Part shown: in pieces, positions 55,065 through 63,654 of the stretch
Layout of the letters: each line of letters starts with the position of its first letter
Numbering within the stretch: position 1 is the first letter of the stretch
NCBI GenBank assembly: GCA_018067045.1
Contig: JAGPVL010000034.1
Location: 102,820-166,819 of the forward strand
Length of the DNA: 64,000 nucleotides
Reading direction: 5' to 3'
Source: Gammaproteobacteria bacterium
GTDB lineage: Bacteria > Pseudomonadota > Gammaproteobacteria > Pseudomonadales > Alcanivoracaceae
Position numbers and translations under genes: made by a program
Notes under the pieces: generated by a model
What the model saw: the letters and a program-made list of their open reading frames with translations, nothing else
Told to the model about the DNA's origin: nothing
Databases searched by the model: none

Positions 55065-55256
55065 TCACCAACTACGTCATGCACATCTATCCCACGCACA
55101 TCCTCGCCATACGTACCCTGCAAAGACGACCATATGCTTCACACCAGCCCGCTTAGCGCCTATTGAGCCAACATCGCCAAGATGTGGCCAAGTCCTCGCA
55201 AACGCACCACAATACGCGGCATAATCCATATCTCTGAAACACGCTCATTGCGATGT

Positions 55257-56141
55257 ATGAATAAACACTCACGCACAGGGATGCGGCGAATGCAGTTACC
55301 AACATCTATCAAAATAGCAGCTATGATGATGCTGCTATTTCCTTTTACGCCAACTCATGCAGCCAGCCCTAGCGCCTCTGCTCGCACAGCACAAAGTAGT
55401 CCTGATGCTCACAATGCCGATGTCGATGCAGAGAGTCATCACGAAGACCAGACGGCTGAACACTGGCGTCAAATAACAGACCGCAACGGCATTCAGGTGT
55501 CAGTCAACTACGACGAAAACTCACGGCTCAAGCAGTTTCGCGGCGTAACAGTTATGTCACTAACAGATGAGTACGCGATGCTCGCACTGTATAACGATGT
55601 CGAAGCGTTTCCGCGCTGGTTGCACCTGATTTCAGAGGCGTCGTTAATTGAAGAGCACTCCATGATCGATAAGGATTTGCGCTTTTTAATTAAGATGCCT
55701 TGGCCAGTGAGTGATCGTGAGGTGTTGCTCAAAGCAACACTGGTACACGTCACACGCGAAGACAATGAATCGGTCACAGCGTACCTCAACGGCACACCGG
55801 ATTTATTACCGTTAAACGACGACTATATAAGAGTGCCAGAGATAAACGGCCTATTCAGCTTTCAGCGCATCGCGCCTGGGAAAGTAAAGGTGACGTACCA
55901 AATTAGTTTGGCACTCGGCGGCTACTTACCCAATTGGCTGGTCAACTTAACTACTCGTGACATTCCCTATTTCACCCTTGAAAAGCTGCGTCGCATAGTG
56001 GTGACCGAGCCCTATAAAAATCAGTACTATCCCGAATTAAATCTTTTTGGGCCGGGTCGGCCGGACGATGCGCCAACGATAAAAAGCTGGGTTTATCAGA
56101 CTGGACTAGATATGCCGGAGAGCGCCCCCGCCACCCACTAA
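55257..56141 (+). CDS. START-domain lipid-binding protein, secreted
   Basis: 294 residues from the ATG at 55257; ATGs at 55281 and 55290 are also possible, the last with AGGG nine bases upstream. Signal peptide (IKIAAMMMLLFPFTPTHAA), a Ser/Ala/His-rich linker to about residue 70, then a START-like domain (about 80-290): WRQITDRNGIQVSVNY, FPRWLHLISEASLIEE, MPWPVSDREVLLKATL, NGLFSFQRIAPGKVKVTYQI. Proteins of this kind bind hydrophobic ligands; a link to the preceding lipase is inferred from position. Followed by a bidirectional terminator. Confidence 0.88.
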   Translation: MNKHSRTGMRRMQLPTSIKIAAMMMLLFPFTPTHAASPSASARTAQSSPDAHNADVDAESHHEDQTAEHWRQITDRNGIQVSVNYDENSRLKQFRGVTVMSLTDEYAMLALYNDVEAFPRWLHLISEASLIEEHSMIDKDLRFLIKMPWPVSDREVLLKATLVHVTREDNESVTAYLNGTPDLLPLNDDYIRVPEINGLFSFQRIAPGKVKVTYQISLALGGYLPNWLVNLTTRDIPYFTLEKLRRIVVTEPYKNQYYPELNLFGPGRPDDAPTIKSWVYQTGLDMPESAPATH

Positions 56142-56163
56142 ATTTTAGAACAACGCTACCCAT

Positions 56164-56201
56164 AAAAAAGGCCTCTTCCCTATACGGGAGAGGCCTTTTT
56201 C
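56164..56201. terminator. Bidirectional Rho-independent terminator
   Basis: AAAAAGGCCTCT and AGAGGCCTTTTT pair, extended by CCC/GGG after one bulged T; loop TATAC. Serves the START gene and the convergent dbpA. Confidence 0.93.
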
Positions 56202-56241
56202 TTAGCCGGCGCTTTACGCCAGCCGCTTCGACTTACATCAA

Positions 56242-57621
56242 CTACAGCGCACGTACCCGCAGTGACTTACCCTTTATCTTGCCGTTGCTTAAACGCTCAA
56301 GGGCCTTACTGGCAAGGTGGCGATCAACCGCCACGTAAGCGTGAAAATCGGCGATAGAAATTTTGCCAACTTTGTCGCCGGGAATACCGGCTTCACCCGT
56401 TAACGCACCGAGGATGTCGCCGGGGCGTAGCTTATCTTTACGGCCCGCGCTGATACATAACGTGACCATAGGGGCTTCTAGTGATTCATCGCTGCGCGGC
56501 TTTAAGCTCGACAGTGGATGCCAATTGAGTGGCGCGCCCTGCAGTGCCTCAACAGCCTTGGCCCGACGCATTTCTGGCGGTGCTACCAAGCTAATCGCCA
56601 TGCCCTTTTCTCCCGCTCGGCCGGTACGACCAACGCGGTGGATATGGGTATCGGCATCTTTAGCCAATTCGACGTTGATCACTAGGTCGAGCGCATCAAT
56701 ATCTAAACCACGCGCAGCCACATCGGTTGCCACCAGTACCGAAATACTGCGGCTGGCAAACATCACCAGCACTTGGTCGCGATCGCGCTGTTCCAGATCG
56801 CCGTTCAGCGCCATAGCAGAAATACCGCACGCATTGAGATGGTCTGCCACTTCATGGCATTGCTGTTTGGTAAAGCAGAACGCTACGCACGACTGCGGCC
56901 TAAAGCACGCAAGCGCTTTCACTACCGCATCGCCTCGCTCTTGCGGCGAAACTTCGTAAAAACGTTGCTCGATATCGCTATCGTTGTGCTGCCCTGCAAC
57001 CTCCACTTCTTGTGGATCACGCATAAACGTTTCGGCAATTTTTTTAATGCCGGGCGGATAGGTTGCGGAAAACAACAATGTTTGTCGACGCGTTGGGGTA
57101 TGTCGAATAATTTCTTCAATGGCATCGTAGAAGCCCATATCGAGCATACGATCCGCTTCATCAAGCACTAAGGTGTTAAGACCGTCGAGTACCAAGGTAC
57201 CTTTACCTAAGTGCTGCAAAATACGTCCCGGCGTGCCAACAACAATTTGCGCGCCATGCTCTAACGAGCCAACCTGCGGACCGAGCGGCTGCCCACCACA
57301 CAGAGTCAGTACCTTGATGTTGCCCTCAGCACGGGCCAAGCGACGAATTTCTTTAGCAACCTGATCCGCCAGCTCCCGCGTTGGGCAGAGCACCAGCGCC
57401 TGACAACCGAAGAACCGAGGATTCAGCGGGTTCAGCAGACCAATGCCAAACGCCGCGGTCTTGCCGCTGCCGGTGCGCGCTTGGGCAATCACATCTTTGC
57501 CGTCGAGCATAAAGGGAAGACTTTGCGCTTGAATCGGCGTCATCTCGCTGTAGCCCAGAATATCGAGGTTGGCGAGCATTTCAGCGGAAAGCGGAAGTGA
57601 GGCAAAAGCGGAAGAGGTCAC
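56242..57621 (-). CDS. dbpA: ATP-dependent RNA helicase DbpA
   Basis: 459 residues from the GTG at 57619-57621, preceded by AGGA; E. coli DbpA is 457. A TTG five codons earlier is less likely. DEAD-box motifs in order: ARTGSGKT, PTRELADQ, VGTPGR, LDEADRMLD, SAT, then CFTKQQ, ARGLD and HRVGRTGRAG. The C-terminal RNA-recognition domain (KLRPGDILGALTG, FHAYVAVDR) targets helix 92 of 23S rRNA; the protein acts in 50S ribosome assembly. Confidence 0.96.
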   Translation of the reverse strand: MTSSAFASLPLSAEMLANLDILGYSEMTPIQAQSLPFMLDGKDVIAQARTGSGKTAAFGIGLLNPLNPRFFGCQALVLCPTRELADQVAKEIRRLARAEGNIKVLTLCGGQPLGPQVGSLEHGAQIVVGTPGRILQHLGKGTLVLDGLNTLVLDEADRMLDMGFYDAIEEIIRHTPTRRQTLLFSATYPPGIKKIAETFMRDPQEVEVAGQHNDSDIEQRFYEVSPQERGDAVVKALACFRPQSCVAFCFTKQQCHEVADHLNACGISAMALNGDLEQRDRDQVLVMFASRSISVLVATDVAARGLDIDALDLVINVELAKDADTHIHRVGRTGRAGEKGMAISLVAPPEMRRAKAVEALQGAPLNWHPLSSLKPRSDESLEAPMVTLCISAGRKDKLRPGDILGALTGEAGIPGDKVGKISIADFHAYVAVDRHLASKALERLSNGKIKGKSLRVRAL

Positions 57622-57877
57622 ACGGAAGTCCTGCAAACAGTATTTGGCGCGCAGTGTAACAGTTGTGGCGGGATAGGCTGTAAAAACCCGATAAAGCAGT
57701 GAATAGGTAAGGTGTAACGCAAGCGCAACGATAGTAAATCTGGCTACGCAACACTCTCTGGCGTAATTTAGCCGCTGCTGTTGTCCGACCCTTGTACGCG
57801 GTCGATGCCTAAGACCTTATTTAGTATCCCGTAATAACACCTTCTACACAGTATCTGACCCACAATGGAACCGCAGT

Positions 57878-59299
57878 ATGGCATCACTCAAAACAGCCAT
57901 TGGATACTTTATCGCCCTACTCAGTCGCTATCCGGGCATCGTTGCCCTGTTCGGCTTTGTTTCTGGGGTGGCGAGTTTCCTGTTAGTTGAGCGCCAAGAA
58001 TCGCTGGCACAAATTATTGCGGCAATCATGCTGGTTAGCTGGTGCGGGCTGGTGCTTGAAAACACGCTACGCCGAGCCCTTGCACGCTGGCTCGGCATTG
58101 ACCTGCCGGCACCCGTGTTGCGCATTGCTACGCAGATGGTGCATCAGGAAAGCCTGTTCTTCGCGCTGCCCTTTTTTGTCATTACGACCACGTGGCTGAG
58201 CAGCCAAGCGATCTTTACCGTGTTCCTCATTCTGGCCGCACTGATTTCCGTGCTCGACCCGATCTACAATCGCCTCGCGGCACGCCGCTGGCTTTATATT
58301 AGTTTCCACGCGGTCACGTTCTTTGCCGTCTTGCTGGCCACACTGCCCGTTATCTTTCATATCACCACAGAACAGAGCTACCAATTAGCGTTGCTCGTTT
58401 CGGTTATTTTTACCTTCCCGAGCCTGTCCGCGTTGTTACCCACCAAACGATGGTGGCGAGCGCCGCTGATGATTGTACTGACCCTCGCCCTTTCCATCGG
58501 CGGTTGGCATGCGCGTTTATGGGTGCCGCCGGCAACACTCTGGTTAACCGAAGTTGCGGTCACGCAGGAAATTGATAATAGCGCAAAAACGGCGGGCCAA
58601 AGTCTGACTGAGGTCAGCACCAACCGTCTATTAGGTGAAGGTCTCTATGCGTATACCGCGATTCGCGCACCGAAAGGTTTAAACGAAAAAATATTCCACG
58701 TCTGGCTTCTCGACGGCGTTGAGGTGGACCGCATCGCATTGAATATTAACGGCGGCCGAAAAGAAGGCTATCGCGCGTGGACACACAAACGAAACTTTCC
58801 GGCGCAGCCCGATGGGCACTGGCAAATTCGAGTTCTAACCGAAGCGGGACAGATGATTGGCCGACTGGGATTTGATGTAAAAGCGTCCATCGATGCGAAA
58901 CGTTCGTCGCCGTTGCGTAGGCCCTCTCCTGCAAAGAACATCACGGAAAGCGTTTTAACGAATGAGGCATCCGATACCACTTCTGAGACAGAGAGATTAG
59001 ACACGTTAAAGCCGAAAGAAGATGTTAAGGGTGTATTGGATGAAGAACAGACTGTCGTCGACGATGCTATCGCGTCTGAGAACACTTCCTTGGAAAAAGA
59101 CCACGACGGCGGAGCCGAGGAAGGTAATGAATCGGAAGAAACAAAGGAAAAAGATATAACCGAGGACACCTCCGAATCAGATCAGGAGGACTTGAATGCA
59201 CCAGAGTCTGCGCCGTTAGCATTAGAAGAAGCCGTTTCGGCGGAGCAACCAAGGGTGAGTGACGACAGCGACAACGTCATACCCGAGATCGCGCCTTAA
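57878..59299 (+). CDS. DUF5924/DUF2914-family membrane protein with acidic C-terminal tail
   Basis: 473 residues. Eight or so membrane segments in the first 220 residues (YPGIVALFGFVSGVASFLLV, ALFFALPFFVITTTWLSSQA in part, VIFTFPSLSALL), then a soluble DUF2914 domain (WLLDGVEVDRIALNINGG, WQIRVLTEAGQMIGRLGF). The last about 120 residues are highly acidic and low-complexity (SEETKEKDITEDTSESDQED), unusual and probably disordered. Function of the family is unknown. Divergent to dbpA. Confidence 0.85.
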   Translation: MASLKTAIGYFIALLSRYPGIVALFGFVSGVASFLLVERQESLAQIIAAIMLVSWCGLVLENTLRRALARWLGIDLPAPVLRIATQMVHQESLFFALPFFVITTTWLSSQAIFTVFLILAALISVLDPIYNRLAARRWLYISFHAVTFFAVLLATLPVIFHITTEQSYQLALLVSVIFTFPSLSALLPTKRWWRAPLMIVLTLALSIGGWHARLWVPPATLWLTEVAVTQEIDNSAKTAGQSLTEVSTNRLLGEGLYAYTAIRAPKGLNEKIFHVWLLDGVEVDRIALNINGGRKEGYRAWTHKRNFPAQPDGHWQIRVLTEAGQMIGRLGFDVKASIDAKRSSPLRRPSPAKNITESVLTNEASDTTSETERLDTLKPKEDVKGVLDEEQTVVDDAIASENTSLEKDHDGGAEEGNESEETKEKDITEDTSESDQEDLNAPESAPLALEEAVSAEQPRVSDDSDNVIPEIAP

Positions 59300-59321
59300 G
59301 CACATAGCAGGAAGCTTTTGA

Positions 59322-59353
59322 AGGCATATCGCGTGCAAGCGAGTTCCTACAAA
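59322..59353. repeat. Single REP-like element
   Basis: ATCGCGTGCAAGCGAGTTCC followed by TACAAAAG matches the REP family found at 44775, 48438 and 63655, here one copy in diverged form just after the DUF5924 gene. Confidence 0.7.
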
Positions 59354-59377
59354 AGTTGCGAGCGAAGGCAACCCGTT

Positions 59378-59417
59378 AGTAACGAACCGGTCATGGCGCC
59401 ATGACCGGTTCGTTACT
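59378..59417. repeat. 40-bp perfect palindrome between convergent genes
   Basis: AGTAACGAACCGGTCATGGC is followed immediately by its exact reverse complement GCCATGACCGGTTCGTTACT, with no unpaired centre. The flanking genes converge on it, ending at 59299 and 59428. It would form a strong hairpin in RNA from either strand but has no U-run. The same 20-base arm was not seen elsewhere in the window. Confidence 0.9.
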
Positions 59418-59427
59418 CGACACAACA

Positions 59428-61029
59428 TTAGCGCCAGGTATAGCCCAGACCAAACGATGACGTACCCGTTTGTCCGTCATAAAGCGCACTCAAGGTAAAA
59501 CGGTCCTTCACAATTTCAGCGCGAATTGGGCCAAAGATATCAAGAATATTCAGAGCTTCATCTTTGTCCGCTGTATCAAGCTCGCCATAGAAAAAGCCGC
59601 CAAATTTAGTGTAGCCGTGATCGTCCAAAATATGAGCCGATACAGGCATCACACCAAGCGCCCAAATCAAACCCGATTCATTTTCATGCCAGTAACCGCC
59701 ACCACCACTAAACGATATGTGTTTCTTGGTGCTATATCTCAATGCATTGCCGTCATTTTCAACCCAATAATTAATCTGGTCGCTAGACTTTTCCAAAGCA
59801 AAGTCTGTCCAAATCGCGACGCCGCTACGGCTGCTTTTATCGCCAAAGTATTTACCCGTCGAGAGGCGAAAGCCCTCAAGGGTGTCCTCTTTGCTTGTGA
59901 CCAAAAACTGTTCACGATCGCCGAGGCTGTACTGGCTCTTTAGAATTTGCACGTTGGTCAATTTCGACCCACCTGATGACGTTTCTAATGCACCTGAAAA
60001 ACGTAGGTAAGCCGCCCCGCCAACCAGCGCAACGAAGGTCGGCGAAAAGAATAAGTTGTACTCGAAGTTTTCTTGCCCTGGGACATCTGAATCAGAACCA
60101 TCAGGCATCACTATGGCCGTGGTAGCAAGACCTGCCAGCCACGCGACGCCCGCGACAGCTAAGGGCTTGGGTACATCTATGTCCATCTGACTCGCCATCA
60201 TTGCCACGTCCGCCATCCCGGCTGCGGCTTGATCAATGTTCTGCTGACGTTGCGCATCAATCTGACGCTGACGACGCATTTGTTCGTTCACTTGCGCCAT
60301 ATGCTGGCGGTTACGCTCCGCACTCTGACGCGCGTAATCTGTACTCGCTGCTCGGCTGGTTGAGCTACTCGATGAAGGCTGCGATGTGGACCCTGATGTC
60401 GGCTGCGCCGCGCTCTGATAACCCGATGCAGAAGACGATCTCGAGGCTGAAGACGTTGCGGCCGCTGCTGAGCTACGCGCAGTCGAGCTGCTTGACGATG
60501 ATGTCTGCGCCGTAGGCTTAGGCTCAATCGCTTTCACATCAGCTGGATTCCACTTCACCGTAAAGCTGGTGACACGGCCATTTTTCCAAAAATCTTTCGC
60601 TTGATCGGCGCCATAACAATCTGTGCTCTCGGTGCCCGAGTACGAACAAACGGTTTTATCCCAATTGGGCGAACGGGACATATCACGGCCAAATCCCCCA
60701 TTGCCTTTCGGCACCTCATCAAGCGGCAACCTAACGTAACCCTTCTGGCTACCATTGCTCATTTCCAACCACACCATGGTCGACGTCGGCAGCGCACACT
60801 CGCTGTCTCCACTCCACTTGAAACTACCTTTGACGGTTGGCTCTCCCATCAAACTTTCTAGCTGCCAAGATGCCGTCACGGCTGACGCCTGGCAGTTACC
60901 GATCTTCATGGAACCCTTGTTGAGACTGCCCTTTCCCGGACCAGCGGCAAGCGCTGTACTCGACATCAGGACAGCACTCGCTAGCACCGATGCTTTCGCA
61001 AAGGCGATAAGTGTGAAACGAATAGACAT
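59428..61029 (-). CDS. Secreted protein with Ser-rich linker and barrel-like C-terminus, unknown
   Basis: 533 residues from the ATG at 61029 (GGGG upstream), excluding nine upstream codons. Signal peptide ends STALAAG (about residue 29). Residues 40-175 form a cysteine-containing beta domain (MVWLEMSNGSQKGYVRLPLD, CSYSGTESTDC). Then a Ser/Ala/Thr-rich linker (about 178-235), a Gln/Arg-rich helix (QHMAQVNEQMRRQRQIDAQ), a hydrophobic stretch (LAVAGVAWLAGLATTAIVM) and a C-terminal part of alternating beta pattern ending in LGYTWR, terminal residue Arg after Trp. I do not recognise the family; an outer-membrane or surface-associated protein is the best inference. Confidence 0.75.
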   Translation of the reverse strand: MSIRFTLIAFAKASVLASAVLMSSTALAAGPGKGSLNKGSMKIGNCQASAVTASWQLESLMGEPTVKGSFKWSGDSECALPTSTMVWLEMSNGSQKGYVRLPLDEVPKGNGGFGRDMSRSPNWDKTVCSYSGTESTDCYGADQAKDFWKNGRVTSFTVKWNPADVKAIEPKPTAQTSSSSSSTARSSAAAATSSASRSSSASGYQSAAQPTSGSTSQPSSSSSTSRAASTDYARQSAERNRQHMAQVNEQMRRQRQIDAQRQQNIDQAAAGMADVAMMASQMDIDVPKPLAVAGVAWLAGLATTAIVMPDGSDSDVPGQENFEYNLFFSPTFVALVGGAAYLRFSGALETSSGGSKLTNVQILKSQYSLGDREQFLVTSKEDTLEGFRLSTGKYFGDKSSRSGVAIWTDFALEKSSDQINYWVENDGNALRYSTKKHISFSGGGGYWHENESGLIWALGVMPVSAHILDDHGYTKFGGFFYGELDTADKDEALNILDIFGPIRAEIVKDRFTLSALYDGQTGTSSFGLGYTWR

Positions 61030-61274
61030 GACAAACCCCAAAAGAAATACAACCAAGCTAAAGAAACGCGCGACTCGCTCCCTAAGTAACGCCTAGTGAC
61101 TGACTATTATGTTGCCGCATATGTGTTGCCGAGGTATCCGCAGTATTACTGCGTCACTCTCCAGAGCTGCAGCAGAGCAGTAGCAGATATTGAATGGAAA
61201 TTAGCACAGCCCGAACAACGCCACATCCCCCATATTGGGTATGGACAAAATGGGGGGTTTGAGGTGGAACTAGA

Positions 61275-62300
61275 TTAGCCGGCACCCGTGCGCATGGCGT
61301 GCGGCGTCATACCAAACCAGCGACGAAACGTGCGACTGAAGTTGGAGGTGTCTTGATAACCTAGCAACTCTGCGATTTGCTCAACGGCAACGGTGGTTTC
61401 CAACAAGTACCAAGCGGCCAGTTCTTGCCGCACACCATCGAGTAACTCTTGGTAACTTGTGCCTTCTAGCTTCAATTTACGGATCAATGTACGTCGTGAC
61501 ATGGCTAACGTCGTCGCGACCTCGTCAAGGCTCGGGTAGCCGTTCGCGCTATTCAGCAAACAGTTACCCACTTGCTGGCTCAGCGCGCCACCACCCTCAA
61601 GTTGCCGTAACTGGTTTTCGCAATCTCGCAGTGCAGTACGAAAGGTACTCGCATCCGCCGTCAGGCAAGGTGTGTCCAGCGCGCTAACCGGCATTTGCAA
61701 ACGAAAGGCCGGCGCATCAAATATCACCGGACAACCACAGCGTTGTTCATAAACGTCCGCCCATGGTGGGCGCGGTATCGGCAACTCAATTTCAATATTG
61801 CGCAAGCGCTGAGAGGTCACTGTATCGACCAAATGCAGGTAGGTTACTAGCAGCGCACCATAGGTAAATTCGCGCACATCACCCAGCGCCGACAGTTCCT
61901 CCATGGTTACGGTGAAATACTCATCCGTTTCAGAAATAACGACGTTCACTAACTGCAACCGCAAGCGGGTAAAGCGCGCCAATGTTTGTAACACCACACG
62001 AAGATTGGGCGCCGACACAATCGCATAACCGAGCGCACCGTGCGCCGAAACCGACGTGATACCGCCAATATCTAGCCCCAGCCAGGGCGTTTCGGTTAAC
62101 TCAATGGCGCGCCGCAATAAACGCGCAAGCTGCTCTAAGCTGAGGTAGCGACTCTCGCCGACTAACTGCTCCCAGTGCAACCGCGTGCCGCGGAGAATCG
62201 TCTCGTTATCAAAGCCCGCTTGGCGCAAATGGGCACACACCAGCCGCGCATAGGTCGGATGCACCGCAGGACGAAGCCTTTCTTTTGCCAATAGCGTCAT
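61275..62300 (-). CDS. AraC-family regulator divergent to alkB
   Basis: 341 residues. OruR-like N-terminal domain (LARLLRRAIELTETPWLGLD, GALGYAIVSAPNLRVVLQTL) and C-terminal helix-turn-helix pair ATTLAMSRRTLIRKLKLEG and VEQIAELLGYQDTSNFSRTF, ending FGMTPHAMR. It is divergent to the alkane monooxygenase gene across 165 bases, the arrangement seen for AlkB-linked AraC activators in other hydrocarbon degraders, so it is the probable alkane- or fatty-acid-responsive regulator of alkB. Confidence 0.9.
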   Translation of the reverse strand: MTLLAKERLRPAVHPTYARLVCAHLRQAGFDNETILRGTRLHWEQLVGESRYLSLEQLARLLRRAIELTETPWLGLDIGGITSVSAHGALGYAIVSAPNLRVVLQTLARFTRLRLQLVNVVISETDEYFTVTMEELSALGDVREFTYGALLVTYLHLVDTVTSQRLRNIEIELPIPRPPWADVYEQRCGCPVIFDAPAFRLQMPVSALDTPCLTADASTFRTALRDCENQLRQLEGGGALSQQVGNCLLNSANGYPSLDEVATTLAMSRRTLIRKLKLEGTSYQELLDGVRQELAAWYLLETTVAVEQIAELLGYQDTSNFSRTFRRWFGMTPHAMRTGAG

Positions 62301-62330
62301 ACGTCTCTCGTTTGCCTGCGCTTAAAACCC

Positions 62331-62344
62331 GCATCTGTAGATGC
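62331..62344. promoter_or_regulatory. 14-base palindrome between AraC gene and alkB
   Basis: GCATCT, a central GT, then AGATGC: perfect inverted repeat 31 bases upstream of the AraC start codon and 122 bases upstream of alkB. A candidate operator, although AraC proteins more often use direct repeats. Confidence 0.4.
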
Positions 62345-62465
62345 CTACTCATTCGCGCCATCCATAATGGCACTATTTGACGACACATTGCCACTTACAG
62401 CGGTGCTCGCCGTTGACGAAAACCACCAAGATGGATGCATACCTTCAATTATAAAGGACCGTAAC

Positions 62466-63635
62466 ATGAGTCAAGCAGGCGTCTTTATCACTCCTTCAGG
62501 CGAGACCTACCGAGATCGGAAGCGTTATTCATGGGCGATATCCATCGTCGTACCAATGGTTGCAGTGGTTGGCCCTGCCCTATTCTTCGCCACCGGCAAT
62601 GCACTATTGCTATGGGCACCTCTCGCCTTCTATTACATCGTCATTCCGGTGCTGGATATGTTGCTCGGTGAGGACACCAGCAACCCGCCAGAGGAGGTCG
62701 TGCCGCAACTCGAGGAAGATCGCTACTACCGCTATATCACCTACGCTCTGATCCCTATGCTTTGGGGCGTCTGGGCATTCAGCTTGTGGTTTATCGGCTC
62801 TCAAGATGTACCTCTACACGGCATGATCGCCACCACACTGGTCATCGGCTTGCTAAACGGCGGCGCAATCAATCTTGGCCATGAGCTTGGCCACAAAAAA
62901 GGCAAGATGGAACGCTGGATGGCGAAAATTATTCTCGCACCGTCTGCCTACGGTCACTTTTTTATTGAACACAACAAAGGCCATCATCGCGATGTCGCAA
63001 CACCTGAAGATCCTGCGTCATCACGGATGGGAGAAACAATCTGGACGTTTGTCCTGCGCGAAGTGCCAGGAGCGTTTTTCCGGGCTATCGAAATTGAAAA
63101 AACACGCTTAAAGCGTATCGGCAAACCGTTTTGGTCGCTCAGCAATGAGGTTTTACAGCCAGCATTGATCACAGTATTGGCGTGGGGGACCGCGATCGCG
63201 ATTCTGGGTATCGGCATTCTGCCGTTTCTTATTGGCATTGCGTTCTGGGGAATGTTCCAGCTCACGTCGGCGAACTATATCGAACATTACGGCCTACTTC
63301 GGCAGAAGCTTGAGAACGGTCGCTACGAGCAAACCCAGCCGCATCACAGCTGGAACAGCAATCATCTATTTTCGAACTGGGCGACATTCCATTTACAGCG
63401 TCACTCGGACCACCACGCTAATCCGACACGTCGCTATCAGTCTTTGCGTCACTTTGAAAATTTGCCAACCCTACCAAACGGTTACCTCGGTATGTTCTTG
63501 ATCGCCTATATCCCGCCACTGTGGTTTGCCGTGATGAACCCGAGATTGGTCAAGCATGTGGGCGGAGACAGTACAAAAATCAGCTTCCATGCCGCGGCGA
63601 AAGAAAAAATGATTCAACGCTATCATTTGCGCTAA
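62466..63635 (+). CDS. alkB: Alkane 1-monooxygenase (AlkB)
   Basis: 389 residues from the ATG at 62466 with AAAGGA well placed; the frame is open 33 codons further upstream without a site. Integral-membrane di-iron hydroxylase with all signature boxes: NLGHELGHKKGK, EHNKGHHRDVATPEDPASSR, then NYIEHYGLLRQ and LQRHSDHHANPTRRYQ. Six hydrophobic segments (for example ISIVVPMVAVVGPALFFATG). It hydroxylates medium-chain n-alkanes at the terminal carbon with electrons from rubredoxin; no rubredoxin gene is in the window. Confidence 0.97.
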   Translation: MSQAGVFITPSGETYRDRKRYSWAISIVVPMVAVVGPALFFATGNALLLWAPLAFYYIVIPVLDMLLGEDTSNPPEEVVPQLEEDRYYRYITYALIPMLWGVWAFSLWFIGSQDVPLHGMIATTLVIGLLNGGAINLGHELGHKKGKMERWMAKIILAPSAYGHFFIEHNKGHHRDVATPEDPASSRMGETIWTFVLREVPGAFFRAIEIEKTRLKRIGKPFWSLSNEVLQPALITVLAWGTAIAILGIGILPFLIGIAFWGMFQLTSANYIEHYGLLRQKLENGRYEQTQPHHSWNSNHLFSNWATFHLQRHSDHHANPTRRYQSLRHFENLPTLPNGYLGMFLIAYIPPLWFAVMNPRLVKHVGGDSTKISFHAAAKEKMIQRYHLR

Positions 63636-63654
63636 AGCGGGAAAAATGAGTCGC

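Noticed and set aside
61096..61278. 60-codon plus-strand frame between the unknown secreted protein and the AraC gene
   Set aside because: Overlaps the 3' end of the AraC gene and has no domain or ribosome site.
62340..62465. Sigma-54 promoter upstream of alkB
   Set aside because: A TGGCAC word is present but no GC dinucleotide at the right distance.
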